This document shows, piece after piece, positions 34,736-46,002 of a DNA stretch of 64,000 nt. Position 1 is the first letter of the stretch, and each line of letters opens with the position of its first letter. Under the pieces are notes generated by a model. That model did not search any database. It was not told the DNA's origin and saw only the letters and a list, made by a program, of their open reading frames with translations. Position numbers and translations under genes: made by a program. The stretch spans positions 124,001-188,000 of the forward strand of contig CAOLHI010001137.1 in NCBI GenBank assembly GCA_948474755.1, in the 5' to 3' direction. The DNA comes from Ctenosaura bakeri. Lineage: Eukaryota > Chordata > Lepidosauria > Squamata > Iguanidae.

Positions 34736-35690
34736 ATGGATTAAAACTACAGCACAACAGTTAGAGTTCATGATCGAGTGGGTAATTAAACTGTGATTCA
34801 TTCATTGGTCTGAGGAGGTCAATTTGTATTGCAATTTGCAAGGATTAAGTATCTGAAATTTCCCTAGGCAAACTCAGGCTGTAAAGAAATTAAGAGTTTT
34901 TCCTTTCCTTGATGAGAGGAGCATCTAAACGCACTAAGTCATCCCATCGAATGAATGGTGAACTGCTGCAACATTTCCCACCATTTCAGGCCTTTTTTCT
35001 TCTTTTTTTGGTCCAAAAAGACAAGGGGTGTGTTATCACAAAGAAAACCGCATTCTGCACAGAATAAACTGTACAAAACTAGGCTTTCAGTGCAAAAACC
35101 ACAAGTTCTTGAACAACTGACTCTCAGACTGACAGAACAAATATGACCCCAAATAAAAATCATTCACCTCCCAATATGTCAAAACTCTAGTTATTCTCAT
35201 CCAGCAGGGAAAAAAAATATATTCATTTTTGCATGCGATAATGAAAGAAAGGAAGATTTAAATCTCAACAGTAGCTACATCAACACTGAATGCCAACAAA
35301 TAATCCATGGCTGATGTCTTCTTCTTCTCCTACAACAAGATCCAAGATACCAAGCTACCTTGGAGCAGAAGTGGTAAGTACTCCAAGACCCTGGACAGGA
35401 TGTGATTTGTGCAACTATTAGCTCTTTTCCTACTTAGGGGAGGTTTGTTTTTCCTCAACAAGAAAAATAAAACAGCGGCAAGATGAACAGATTAGGAAGA
35501 CCAGTCCCATCTGTGCTGCTCATAGATGTGCATGTTTGAAACTGGAAGGCTGCAGGATTAAAGCCCAGCCTGGAAGCACTCTGGAACTACAAATCCCAGC
35601 ATCTCCAGTGGCAAACTGACACTCTCTTACAGCCAAAACAGGTGAATGTAACAAAAACACAGTCAGCAGAGAAAGAAAGAAAGAAACCTA

Positions 35691-35821
35691 GGCCATTTCC
35701 GCAGTAGCCTGTTATAGCACGATGATTCCACTTTCAACATCCTCTGGAATCCTGGGGTTTGCAGTTTCGGGAGGGGCCGGCCAGAATCATCGTGCTATAA
35801 CAGGTTACTGCGGAAATGGCC
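35691..35821. mobile_element. Palindromic MITE, type B, with 3-bp target duplication
   Basis: GGCCATTTCCGCAGTAGC and the exact-type inverted end, with a shortened centre. CTA flanks both ends (35688-35690, 35822-35824). Confidence 0.85.
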
Positions 35822-35849
35822 CTAGTTTCATCCACTAAATTTAACACCA

Positions 35850-35858
35850 TAGATAGAT

Positions 35859-35903
<45 letters not shown>
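35850..35903. repeat. TAGA tetranucleotide repeat
   Basis: About 13 units of TAGA, with one early interruption. Confidence 0.97.
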
Positions 35904-35904
<1 letters not shown>

Positions 35905-36254
35905 ACATTCTGCTCTATTCCAACATATGGGAGCTCACAATATGAGTTAAAACTTAATACAGTTAAACCTAATGTAATAATCATAATCACAATCATCATA
36001 ATAATGTTTTGTTGAGCATTTCTTATCAGAAATCCCTGTGACCAGCATTTCACACTTCAGATTTTTGAATACCTGTATTTGCACATACATAAAATACAGC
36101 ACTGTACAGGAAATCTCCAGGTAATCCGTGAACGAATGAGCAGGTGTGTCACAGGTGTCACCTCGAAGGCAAAAGCAGTGGCTGGCCAGCTCCCCAAGAT
36201 CTCCTGTATAGTGCTGCATTTTTGTTTTTCAAATATAGGTAACAGATCTCTTAT

Positions 36255-36522
36255 ATCCTCAGTCTATGAGATCCCCAGTCTCTCTCTAGCCTCATTTCTC
36301 ATACACAATACAAGTAGCAAACTAACAAGGTGCAAAGCTGGAGAAAGACGTGAGGATCTGTGAAATGGCGGGAGGCATGGATTTGTGCCAAGCACTACAC
36401 TTGGATTCCCGCCATTTCACAGATCCTCGCATCTCTCTCCAGCCTCCCCTCACATTCATTCAGTAGTTGTGTTGTGTATGAAACGCAAGGCTGGAAAGAG
36501 ACTGCAGATCTGAGAGACAAAT
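36255..36522. repeat. Large imperfect fold-back
   Basis: Arms of about 115 bases (36255-36373 and 36403-36522). Core match GAGGATCTGTGAAATGGCGG against CCGCCATTTCACAGATCCTC; outer match TCATACACAATACAA against TTGTGTTGTGTATGA. Confidence 0.85.
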
Positions 36523-36614
36523 GAGTAGCAGTGCCACAGCTCAAGGGTGGAAGTGGATGGCCGCTGGCAAAAAGTTTCAGTTTTTGGAGGCTTGTGGGTT
36601 TCTGGATTAAGGTT

Positions 36615-37760
36615 GCTCAACCTGTAGTAGTAGTAACAACAACATCCTTCTCTTTTTCCCCAATTTGGGACTCAAGGCAGCCTGGAACAGTTAAAACAAA
36701 CACAGCTAAAACAAACACAGTTAAAAATTCACAGTATATAGAAGTTAAAAAGCTAAGAAAAGCTAACAAAAGTAGTTTAAAACTATGTGTTATGTATAAG
36801 TTATCTGACTTTATTTTTAATACTGATGTATTTTTCTTTATAAAAAAAATCTAAAAAACTATTAAAAAAACCCAGTTAAATCATAAGCCATAAAAAAAAA
36901 AACAGCATCAGCAAATAGAAATCATCACATTACCTAAGGCCTGTTTCCCCCTTAAAAAAGAATGAAAAATTTTAATAAAAAAAATAAAAAAATAATAAAA
37001 AATAATAAAAAAAATCAGTTCTCAAAAGGCTGCTGGAACAAGGTCTAAACCTGCCCACAAAAAGGCAGTAAGGAGGGTGATAATCTAACTTGTCTGGAAA
37101 GGAGACCCATTGAGAAGACTCTCTCCAGTGTTTTGATCAGATATACCTGCAGGGGTTGTGGGACAGAGAGAAAGGCTTCCCCAGAAGATCTCAAAACAAA
37201 AGCAGGTTCATACAATGGAATATGGCCCTTCAAACAACCTGGACCTGAGCTATTTAAGGCTTTATAGGTCATAATCATCTCTCTCTGTGAATTGTGCCTG
37301 GAAATGGACCAACAGCCAGCAGAGCTGTTGCAACAAGGGAGTTGTGCGGTCCCTGTTGCCAGCCCCAGTTAGCAAACTGGCTGCAGCTCTTGGGACCAGT
37401 TGGTTTCCCAACACTCATCAAAGGTAACCCCAAACAGAGCATGTGAATGTGATCCACACAGGATGTAACCAAGGCATGTGTAATTGTGGACAGGTCCGAC
37501 ATCTCAAGGAACAGGAACAGCTGATGCACAAATCTTAACTATACAAATGCACTCCTGGCCACTGACAAAACTTGTGCTCCCAAGCTCAGGGCTGAATTCG
37601 GAAGCACACACACAGAAGCAGAACTGTATCTTCAGGGAGAATGTAAACTCATCCAGCAGAGGCTGAATGCCTTTTCCCTGACCTGCCTTCCAACTGACCA
37701 GGAGCACTTCCATCTTGTCTGGATTAAGTTTCAATTTCTTTGCCCTCCTATAAGTCCGTT
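36615..37760 (-). mobile_element. L2-type LINE ORF2 3' part
   Basis: Minus-strand peptides MKLNPDKMEVLLVSWKA, EPAFVLRSSGEAFLSVP and AFSM-like remnants are the L2 RT C-terminal half; A-rich 3' region at 36680-37015. Frameshifted and dead. Confidence 0.85.
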
Positions 37761-38120
37761 ACTGATCATAGGACCCAAACAGGATAATACAAACTTTTTA
37801 AAAAGCAATTAAATATATTAAAAAGATTAAATAGTTTCAAAAGGCCATTAAGACATCATAAGAATGATAAAAATATAATGCAATCAAAAGACCTTCTGTC
37901 ACAGTCAAAACTCAAATGCCTTGGTAAACAGATGAGTCTTTTCCTGCCGACAAATTGGATCCAGAAGAATAAACTTGGTTACTCTTCATTGCCCTATTCA
38001 ATACCCTTTTATTTTGATTCCTTGGAGCCTAGGCCACTAAGCCCTTGATAGCATTGCTACTAAAAGTCACCCAAGGACAAACTGAAAGAAGAAATAGGAA
38101 GTTCTGCCCACTCACCTCAC

Positions 38121-38213
38121 CATGGTAGCTGGCCACGTTAAGCGCAAGAAACCGTTCGCTGTAGTTCACGGAGAAGTTCAATGCATTCACCAAGTGAGCA
38201 CCAACATGAATCA
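38121..38213 (-). CDS. NOX4: NOX4 coding exon 5 (second haem histidine, glycosylation sites)
   Basis: Encodes IHVGAHLVNALNFSVNYS and then ERFLALNVASYH. The His of IHV is 14 residues after the His of exon 4, the spacing of the helix 3 haem pair. NFS and NYS are N-glycosylation sequons in the outer loop, as in mammalian NOX4. The exon starts with 2 bases of a split codon and ends with 1 base. The donor used in this model is CATG/gtgagg. A second donor, GAG/gtgagt, sits 5 bases further and is the better U1 match, but it would shift the frame into exon 6. The chosen end also gives exactly the family's length between this Tyr and the VPGLTG motif of exon 6. Confidence 0.92.
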
Positions 38214-38696
38214 CTAAAACAGAGGAAAGAGAATGGTCTTTCTAAAGGCACTGAAGATTTCATCCCTCAGGCCCACATCTCAACATTAATTTGTTTAGCA
38301 CAAGCGAGGTCTGCAACAAATGTTGCAATGTGCAATATTGCTGCTCAGGACGCTAGCCACTTGATTCCATTCTCACTTACCCCAACATTGTGCATCTCAC
38401 TTCACATTCAGTTCTCACTGGGCTGCTAATGTTTTTTCTTTTATTTTGGTACTTGTGTACTTGTGAGAAATAAATCAGGAACTGATGGCATGCCCATACA
38501 GCTATTTCAATCTTTAAAGACAGGATCCAAATTTTAACAGAAATCTAACAACAAATGCAGAAACAAAACAGTGGTCCACAAGCTGGAAGCACTCAAAATA
38601 AATTTCAGTCCCCAAATAAGGGGACACCAAAAACTGGAGATAGAGCAAAGTGGACTCAAGATTTTATCATAAAATTATATATGTGCTAGATGTCCA

Positions 38697-39065
38697 AAAA
38701 GGACTACTATCAGGAAGTTCTTTGTAATGTTTAGATGGAATCTCTTTTCCTCTTTTCCACTGATCCATGCCCCAGTCTCTGGAGCAGCAGAAAACAGGCT
38801 TGCTCTATCCTCCATATGATATCTCTTTAAGTATTTAAACATATTGCCTCTTAACCTTCTCTTCTCCAGGCTAAACATACCCAGCTCCCTAAGTCAGTTC
38901 TCATAGGGCATGGTTTCCAAGCCTTCTACCATGTTGGTTGCCCTCCTCTGGACACATTCCAGCTTGTCAATATCCTTCCTGAAGTGTGATGCCCAGAAAC
39001 GGACACAGTATAGCAGGTGGGGTCTGACCAAAGCAAAATACTTTGATATTATTAAGATTTTCTAT
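38697..39065 (-). mobile_element. CR1 LINE ORF2 fragment
   Basis: Minus strand encodes MFSLEKRRLRGNMFKYLKRY and further CR1 RT landmarks; GTTGCCCTCCTCTGGACAC and GATGCCCAGAAACGGACACA. Confidence 0.85.
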
Positions 39066-39436
39066 ACAGGAAGCCCCCACCTTTTGATACCCCATTATCT
39101 GATGACTCACTCTTTTGATGCTTCTAAATTAAGGGACAAGTTTCATTAATTCAACCAGGGTTCTGCTCTTTCATCAGTTCTTCCTGCTTATGAAGGCTTA
39201 CTTGGAACCACTCTCATATGCATACTGCTTGCAAAGTGAGCTGTCAGGGGAGGTGCCAAGTCAGCTGAGAGACTTTGCAAGTTGCGGGCACACAGTCAGT
39301 CCCAAGTGAATCTCCATAAGTCTTTCATGTTCCCTACAGGAACACTACATGGGTTCCACCAAATCCATTTACTGACAGTGCTCTAGTCCCTAACCTGTCA
39401 GATAAGTGTGGGAAGCCTGTACCTTGGCTCAAACAG

Positions 39437-39995
39437 CACTCAAAATGGAAATTCTAGTCAAGAAATCTGATGAAGGCTAAGACCTGGAAGGGCAGCTATG
39501 AAGGAACTAGGAAAAAATTCTCAAATATTCTAGTCAGAATCATCTATGTAATAGCATTTCAGCTTTCTACAGGCAGATGTGAAAGCTGGACAGTGAAGAA
39601 TGCTGAAAGGGGGGTGGGGGGAAATCAATTATTTTGAAATGTGGTGCTGGAAGAGAGTTCTCCCAATACTAAGGGCTGCTAAACGGACAAACAAATGGAT
39701 CAGAGAGCAAATCAAGCCTGAACTCTCCCAACAATCCAAAATGACTATACAGAGGTTATTGTAATTTGGATACCACCATGAGATGACATAACTGATTAGA
39801 AAGGGGATACAGTGGAAAGCAACAGAAAAAGGGGGAAACCACATTGCAGGTGGATAGAATCAAAGAAGTCACACCTCTGGATCTGCAAGACCTGAGCAGG
39901 AGTTACTAGTAACAGTGTCTCTCAGAGGTCTCTCATTTACAGGGTCACCATTACACTGAAGTCAATCTGACTGGGACATAACAGCAACAAACATC
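39437..39995 (+). mobile_element. BovB/RTE LINE 3' end
   Basis: GGGCAGCTATGAAGGAACTA, GATGTGAAAGCTGGACAGTG and GTGGTGCTGGAAGAGAGTTC are BovB ORF landmarks in order; ends with GGTCACCATTACACTGAAGT, the tail type shared by the SINEs here. Many stops, dead. Confidence 0.85.
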
Positions 39996-40316
39996 TGTGA
40001 ATCCCCAGGCAGACCCTCCTTCCTCCAAGTATATTGTGCCCTTTGGCCAAAGAAGAAACATCAAGCTACAACTTCTGTAAAGTACAACTTCCAGAATTCT
40101 CAGCTACTACTAATGCTCTAGAAAGATCTCTTTTCATGCTGCAAATTTCTGGTAGTTAAACATGTACCCAATTTTCTTTTCTTTCCTTTTTATTTACTGA
40201 GTAGGGTGTCTGGGACAGCGCCTGTAAAATGTTCAAAATTAATTCATTCTGTTACTTAGAAAAGCCAGCTGGGAGCAGTAGTCTAAAAAAATGAACTTTG
40301 CCAAACTCTGGTTAGA

Positions 40317-40386
40317 AGTAAGATTCAACTGTGAGTCCTGCCTGCTCTGCTCTTAAAAGTAAGATTCAACTGTGAGTCCTGCCTGA
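40317..40386 (+). repeat. 29-bp direct duplication, 41-bp period
   Basis: AAGTAAGATTCAACTGTGAG plus the next nine bases occurs twice without mismatch (40317-40345 and 40358-40386). Confidence 0.95.
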
Positions 40387-40947
40387 ACTGAAGAAAGAGG
40401 AGAGTTGCCATCTTCTCTTTAGCAGCAAATTATTTTGGACTAACTCTCAGCAAATGGGCTCATAAATTACTCTCTGCAGGCAATTTAGTGAAGCAACATG
40501 TAAGGCAATAGCTGTGCCTTTTAAGTGGAGGCAGAGAGCTGAAACCGACAAGAGAGTAAGGTTAGAATATCTGACAGGAATCCACCACAGAGAGCAAATC
40601 TGTGTCTGCCCACACCGCCCTCTCCTCAACAGCATCTGTGCTGCTTTGTTTAAACTGGCTGCACTTGATCCGGAATCAGTTCTATACCACCAAGCTTTCA
40701 GCAGGGTTTTCAAATGCAAAATAATAACAATAAAAAAATAGAAGGCAGCCCTTCAGAGCTCAGGCTCAGAGGTTCTTAAATGCAGACCTCTTCCTCCCAA
40801 GGGATAGAAGACTCTGGTAAAACACTTCCAGTTTTCTATGAGAGAACTGTGGAGCAAGAGTACCCCCTCATGTACTGCTGAAGAAAAACCACAGGCTGCT
40901 TGTGCTTCACAGCAAGAGATCACACTTCTGCCACCAGAGCAACACAC

Positions 40948-41032
40948 CTGAGAAGATACAGATCATCACACCACATGTAACGTGGAAAGTTTTGCTTTTA
41001 TCCAGCAGCCTCCTGGCTTTTCGGCTCGGCAC
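40948..41032 (-). CDS. NOX4: NOX4 coding exon 4 (third membrane helix, first haem histidine)
   Basis: Encodes VPSRKARRLLDKSKTFH and then TCGVMICIFS, the basic loop and start of transmembrane helix 3. The His in KTFH corresponds to the first haem-ligand histidine of helix 3 in the NOX family. The 85 bp are 28 codons plus one base, so the last codon is split with exon 5 (G/TG gives Val). The acceptor is ttcccag and the donor CTCAG/gtgtgt. The charged stretch RKARRLLDK replaces RRTRRLLDK of the mammalian protein. Intact, no oddity. Confidence 0.95.
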
Positions 41033-41097
41033 CTGGGAAAAGAAGAATGTCAAGTCACCACTTGTTTTAAAAGGAGACAAGTAGGTGCCATCTGCTG

Positions 41098-41163
41098 TCT
41101 AATGCATGGCAGGGAGCTTGCACTAGATGGCCCTCATGGTCCCTTCCAACTCTGTGATTCTAG
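41098..41163 (+). mobile_element. CR1 3' tip
   Basis: GGCCCTCATGGTCCCTTCCA and CTCTGTGATTCTA, the plus-strand CR1 terminus. Confidence 0.75.
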
Positions 41164-41421
41164 GACTACAGCTCCCATTCTTCCCAGTTGTTGGGACTGC
41201 AACTCCAAGAATTCCTCACCCAAAAGAAACCTGGGAAAGAATCATGGAGAAAAAATGGAGCTTACTAAAAGCCAAGTAGATTTTGGTTAGATGCTTAAGG
41301 CCAAGTTAAATTCTGTTGTTAGTACCGTCTACAGTTACAGTGGATTCACTGAATCAATGATTAATATATATATATAAGTTTCGCTGATTTAGTGGGATTA
41401 CTGTACTGGGATTACCAAGAA

Positions 41422-41560
41422 CAGGAGTAAGAACTATGTGGTACTCCAGATGTTGTTGCATCTCCCAGTATTCTACGCCATTGGCTATGCTGATTAGGGG
41501 TGATGGGATCTGCAGTCTAACAACATCTAGAGGGCCTCACAATTCCCATCTCTGGCTTAA
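41422..41560. mobile_element. Palindromic hAT-type fragment
   Basis: CTCCAGATGTTGTTGCATCT and CTGCAGTCTAACAACATCTA arms. Confidence 0.6.
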
Positions 41561-42185
41561 GGCTTTAATCTAAGGGGAACTAGCATTTTAAAAAATGAAA
41601 CATCAAATTCCAGGGACTGTACTATTTCAGATCACAGGTGGGTCACTGTGTGCCTGAAGGCCAGCCCACATGAGACCTTCCTAGCCATGAAAACCGAGCA
41701 TGTCAGGAGAAAAGAATTCCAGCCAACACAATTCTCTAGCATGATCATTATCTACATGCAGTGGGGTGCTGACATTGGGGAGCATTGTAAACTCTCCCTC
41801 CGATTCCGAAATGAGACAGTCCAAAGAATCTTGTGCCATATATTTTCTCTATCAGTCCTCCCCCATTTCCACACCCTGGAACACAAGCAACCTGTAATAA
41901 AAGCAAACATTTGTATAGTGCTTTTCCATGTATGTACATATATATATATATGTAATTTGGGAGGGGCTGTGTCAAACCTGAGGTGTCAAACATGCCGCCA
42001 CGAACCGGGGAGCTTTTTTACAGAGCCAGAGAGAATTTTCAAACACTTCTGTAGGTCTTCAGAAAGCTACATTTAGGAACAGAGGTGGTTGCTTTATACT
42101 GAGAGAAAACATGGAGTGACCCTAGCTTACCAGGGCAGAAGCCTTCCAGAGCTTCAGGCATGATTCTTTCCTAGCCTTACCAGAG

Positions 42186-42412
42186 GCTCATTCATACTAC
42201 AGAATTATAGCAATGTTGTTCCACTTTAACTCCCCCAGTTCCATCCAATGGAGTCCTGGAATTGGAAGTTTAGGGAGGGACATCTAGAATTCTCAGCCAG
42301 AGCCCTCCAGTGCCTCCCCAAACTACCAACCCCAGGATTCTGCAGGACAAAACTTGAGCAGTTAAAGTGGAATAACAGCACTATAATTATGTAGTGTGAA
42401 TGGGTCCCTGGA
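42186..42412. mobile_element. Palindromic MITE, type C, uninterrupted
   Basis: TCATTCATACTACAGAATTA and ATTATGTAGTGTGAATGGGT ends, GTTCCACTTTAACTC against AGTTAAAGTGGAATAAC. Confidence 0.75.
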
Positions 42413-42858
42413 GATGTTGAGTATCAAATCCAAGACCATCTGCATACCAACAGTTCCAGTGAGCTACAACCCATCTCATGGGCCTTTGGAGTTTTGTCCT
42501 GTAGCACCATTATGCAATGCAATGGCACCAGGGAGAGGTGGAAGGGTAAAACCTCCCCACAGCTCTACCCCCATGGCTGGGACACGACCACTGCCAGGCC
42601 CCTGTACCAGCCAGTAGGTCAAGTTGAAAGTGAGAGTTGTTGGGGACCTGCATCTTGCTGCATGCAGCTGACGGATGGGATGGGGGTTTCACAGATAGAA
42701 CACATGAATTTGGTTCAGACACCAGCCAATCTACTGCTCTGACTCTGAGGGAAGTTGCTCAGCTTTGCTCTGATCTACAGCACAGTTTGGAAAAGTTACT
42801 TTTTCAGACTGCTGTTCCAACCATTCTGCTAGCCAGTGTGGTCATTCTATGTTTTTCA

Positions 42859-43195
42859 CAGAATCACAGAGTTGGAAAGGACCACAAGGACCATCTAGTC
42901 CAACCCCCTTGCCATGCAGGAATACACAGCTCAAGACACCTATCCAAATTCTGTTTAAAGAGCTCCAAAGGTGAGTCCACCACTCTCTGAGGCAGTCTGT
43001 TCCTCTGTCAAACACTCCTTAACACTGAACAAGTTCTTCCTATCAGTTAGATGGAATCTCTTTTTCCTATAATTTGAATCCATTGGTCCATGTTCTAGTC
43101 TCTGGAGCAGCAGAAAATAAGCTTGCTCCATCTTCTACATGGCATCCTTTCCGATCTTTAAAGATGGATATCATGTCATCTCTCAGGCCATTTCC
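42859..43195 (-). mobile_element. CR1 LINE fragment
   Basis: CAGAATCACAGAGTTGGAAA, CATCTAGTCCAACCCCCTTG and CTCTGGAGCAGCAGAAAA; broken at its left-to-right end by the MITE at 43196. Confidence 0.85.
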
Positions 43196-43562
43196 ACACC
43201 TCAACAGTTCCCACGGACATCCCCATTTGCCGGGATGGGAGCACGACATGAATGCTCCCCTCCGCACCCGGCCAGCTCCCTGCAGAAGAGAGCGTAAGTG
43301 GCACATGCCTTCCTTCCACAGTGCAGTCAGCCTCTTTCCTGCACTATGCTGGGGAAGGAAGCACGTCATTGCGCTTCCATCCCCTCCACATGGCCAGTGG
43401 CGATGGGAACATTGTGCGATCATGGGCACTTAACAGATTTTTTCCACGACAGGTGGGGACGGGTTGGCAGCAAGGCCGCGACAACACTGTGTGAAAGCAT
43501 GACCTCCAGACGACTGCCATTGCATCCCCATCACGAGACTGTGACGCTAGGCAGAAATGGCT
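43196..43562 (+). mobile_element. GC-rich MITE, type D, inside CR1
   Basis: Starts GGCCATTTCCACACC and ends GGCAGAAATGGCT; TCA and TTA flank it. Inverted homologue of 3348-3754. Confidence 0.8.
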
Positions 43563-43918
43563 TTAGTCTTCATTTCTTTGAGCTTTGTAGGAAGCTGCTC
43601 AATTTTGTGCTAAACTAAAGCAGAATTTAGAAAAGCTACTTGTTTGGAGTGCATCTCCCAGAATTCTGTAGCCAACATGTGGAGGAACAACCATCTCAAC
43701 TTGGAAGCATGAAGGAGTGCCAGCAACTTGGAATGCAAAATCATTTTAGCAAGGAAGCAGTGACACATCTGTAGAATAAATTACTAAAATAATCCATGAA
43801 AAAGATATTTGTGTGATATCACCTTTACCAACATTTACAGGCCACCTATCTTCTACAGGAGTCATACTGAATAACTACATGTCAGACATTTATGATATGG
43901 TTGCTCCTTATATTTGTT

Positions 43919-44118
43919 GGCCATTTCCACACTACACTGTTATAGTGCTATTATTCCACTTTCAACATCCTGTGGAATTCTGAGGTTTGTAGTTTACTGT
44001 GGCCAAAGAGCTCTCTGGCTGAGGATTCTAAATGCCTCTCCCTAAACTGCAAACCCCAGGATTCCATAGGATGTTGAAAGTAGAATAATAACACCATAAC
44101 AGTATAGTACAGAAATGT
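43919..44118. mobile_element. Palindromic MITE, type A
   Basis: GGCCATTTCCACACTACACT start; inverted halves; right end AGTACAGAAATG. Confidence 0.8.
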
Positions 44119-44367
44119 TGTGGGTTGCATAATTTATACCATCCAGCCAAGAGGGGATAAGAGACAAGTACAACAATCTGTAGTTGAGGAATGAAAATCT
44201 TAAATAATAAATAAATATTCTAACAATGAATATAATGGCAGTGTGGTGAAACTCATCCTTCGACAGCCCACAACACATTGCAAGCTCAGGCCAAGGGGCA
44301 AGCTGTTGCCCATAACCACTCATTTGCTTCATAGTGACCCAAGTGCTCTGTGATTGTTCTCTCTTAC

Positions 44368-44478
44368 TTTTTGAGACCCTCGAAGGAAGGCGAGAAGGAT
44401 CCGGCACACAGGTAGTAGGACCAGGCTACAGTTGAGGTTAAGGACAGATGCAGAAGCTCTGCTGAGGCACAATCCTAG
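44368..44478 (-). CDS. NOX4: NOX4 coding exon 3 (second membrane helix)
   Basis: The 111 bp give 37 residues, with [18 protein letters not shown] and [10 protein letters not shown] as family landmarks. This is transmembrane helix 2 with its conserved small-residue entry (SRASA) and the cytosolic arginine-bearing end. The acceptor is gttcag and the donor is AAAAA/gtaagag, phase 0 at both ends. The changes from the mammalian protein that I recall are conservative (for example Ile to Val, Met to Val, Tyr to Phe). The intron on its 5' side is about 11.9 kb and the one on its 3' side about 3.3 kb. Confidence 0.95.
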
Positions 44479-44704
44479 CTGAACAAAAACAGCAAGGGTT
44501 AAAATTTGGCTTTTTATCTACAGGAAAAATGCAGGGATATTTTCATCTTAAAGCTGGGACACAGACTTATTGGTAGAAATAAAATAAACAGGAAAATAAC
44601 AGAAAACCTTATTTCTTTAAAACAACAAAAGAACCCACTCCAATTCGAAGAACGCAGGATTCTGTACAGAAATCCAAATGTTACCCATGCACAGACACCC
44701 AGCA

Positions 44705-44965
44705 TGTAGATAAGACTGCTTCTTGGACTACCACTCCCAGAATCCCCAGTAATCATGGGACTTGCAGTCCAATAAGTTACCTTTTCAAGCTCTGACCAAA
44801 CATAACGAAAGAGATTTAGGAATTTGTATTGGATTTTCTTATGAACAAAACAGAGCTTTCATGTAATATGTTTATGCACTATGGTTTCCAGAATCCCCCC
44901 TAGTTAACAAAGCCACTGGGTTCTGGGAGCTGCAGTCCAAAAAAGCAACTTTTCTGAGCCCTCTC
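44705..44965. mobile_element. Two short palindrome-type DNA repeats
   Basis: Words GGACTACCACTCCCAGAATC with GGGACTTGCAGTCC, and GGTTTCCAGAATCCCCCC with GGGAGCTGCAGTCC, are remnants of a small palindromic family. Confidence 0.5.
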
Positions 44966-44991
44966 AAAAAGCATATACATATACATTACTG

Positions 44992-45295
44992 CAGGGCTTT
45001 CCAAACGGTGTGCTGTGACACATTAGTGTGTTGCCTGAAGTGTGTAGGTGTGTCGCCTACAATCTTGGAAATGTATGTTATTATTTATAAATCATACATT
45101 TTTAAAAATATGTGAAAGGTTTTCATGAGATATGTTGTCCCCATACATTTTGCTATTACAATTTATGTATGTGTCTGTATCTCTTATAAAGGTTAGCTTA
45201 ACCTCCAGTTTGCTAGTAAAACTGAAATTACCGTGTCGCGAAATGATGCATGTCTAAAAAGTGTGTCACCAACATGAAAAGTTTGGAAAGCTCTG
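44992..45295. mobile_element. hAT element (304 bp)
   Basis: Ends CAGGGCTTTCCAAAC and GTTTGGAAAGCTCTG. CATTACTG (44984-44991) and CCTTACTG (45296-45303) are an 8-bp target duplication with one change. GTGTCGC words inside. Confidence 0.85.
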
Positions 45296-46002
45296 CCTTA
45301 CTGGGTAGAATACTTCCTGCATGTTTTCCCTTAAATCTCTGAAAGGAGACTGGGTTACAGAAATTTAAGTCTTGTTCTTTTTTGTAATCAAAGGAAAAAA
45401 AATGTGAGTGGAGTCCTAGAATCCACTTGAGAAGGCATATACAGAGAGACCCAGCTGTGACCCAGCAGCTTCCCTGCTTTCCAGTAGCTGGCTGAGATCA
45501 CATAGCATCACACGGGACAAAGGGCCAGACACACTCTTCCTCTGGCAATGGTTACTCTACAGCCTCTGCATGAATGTAGTGTCCAAGCACATGTCTGTAC
45601 CGCCCACAAGTAACTCATCAATCCTGGCAATCTGCTTTCCAAAAGAGCTCCAAATGACATTTGCAGCAGTCGTGTTCCTTCTGACATCAACAGGAGATGC
45701 TTAGCAGGCATAACAAGCCCTTCAGAGCTGAAATACATACCCTGACTTCCCTTTACCATTTCAAATTACAGGGCTGGGGACAGGTTAACCTCAGCAAATG
45801 AAGTAGATGTGCTTGTGGGCATTATTACTTCTTTAACAGGAAAAATTCGGTATCAGAGGTAGAAACAAAGTGGCATGAGTAGAGATAGATTCCTACTTCA
45901 CAAAAACAAAGAGCAGTTCGATGTGTTTCTGTAAACTTCTTCAAAACTAACAGTACACCTATGTGAAATGAAACAACCAAGTCTGGTAAGCCTTGCATCA
46001 GT

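Larger units (their letters stand above)
29074..38120 (-). other. Intron 5 (9.0 kb)
   Basis: Contains an AC microsatellite, an unclassified repeat shared with 50.8 kb, an hAT copy, a MITE split by a Tigger-like element, a pogo-like copy, a truncated Sauria SINE, palindromic MITEs, a large fold-back and an L2 fragment. The stretches 29160-29930, 30815-31790, 32925-34095, 34740-35690 and 37760-38110 show nothing classifiable. Confidence 0.7.
38214..40947 (-). other. Intron 4
   Basis: Contains a CR1 fragment (38697-39065), a BovB/RTE 3' end (39437-39995) and a 29-bp direct duplication (40317-40386). The remainder, including 40390-40940, is unclassified. Confidence 0.7.
41033..44367 (-). other. 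Intron 3
   Basis: Contains a CR1 3' tip, a palindromic hAT-type element, palindromic MITEs at 42186-42412 and 43919-44118, and a CR1 fragment cut by a GC-rich MITE (42859-43562). The stretches 41560-42180 and 42413-42740 are unclassified. Confidence 0.7.
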
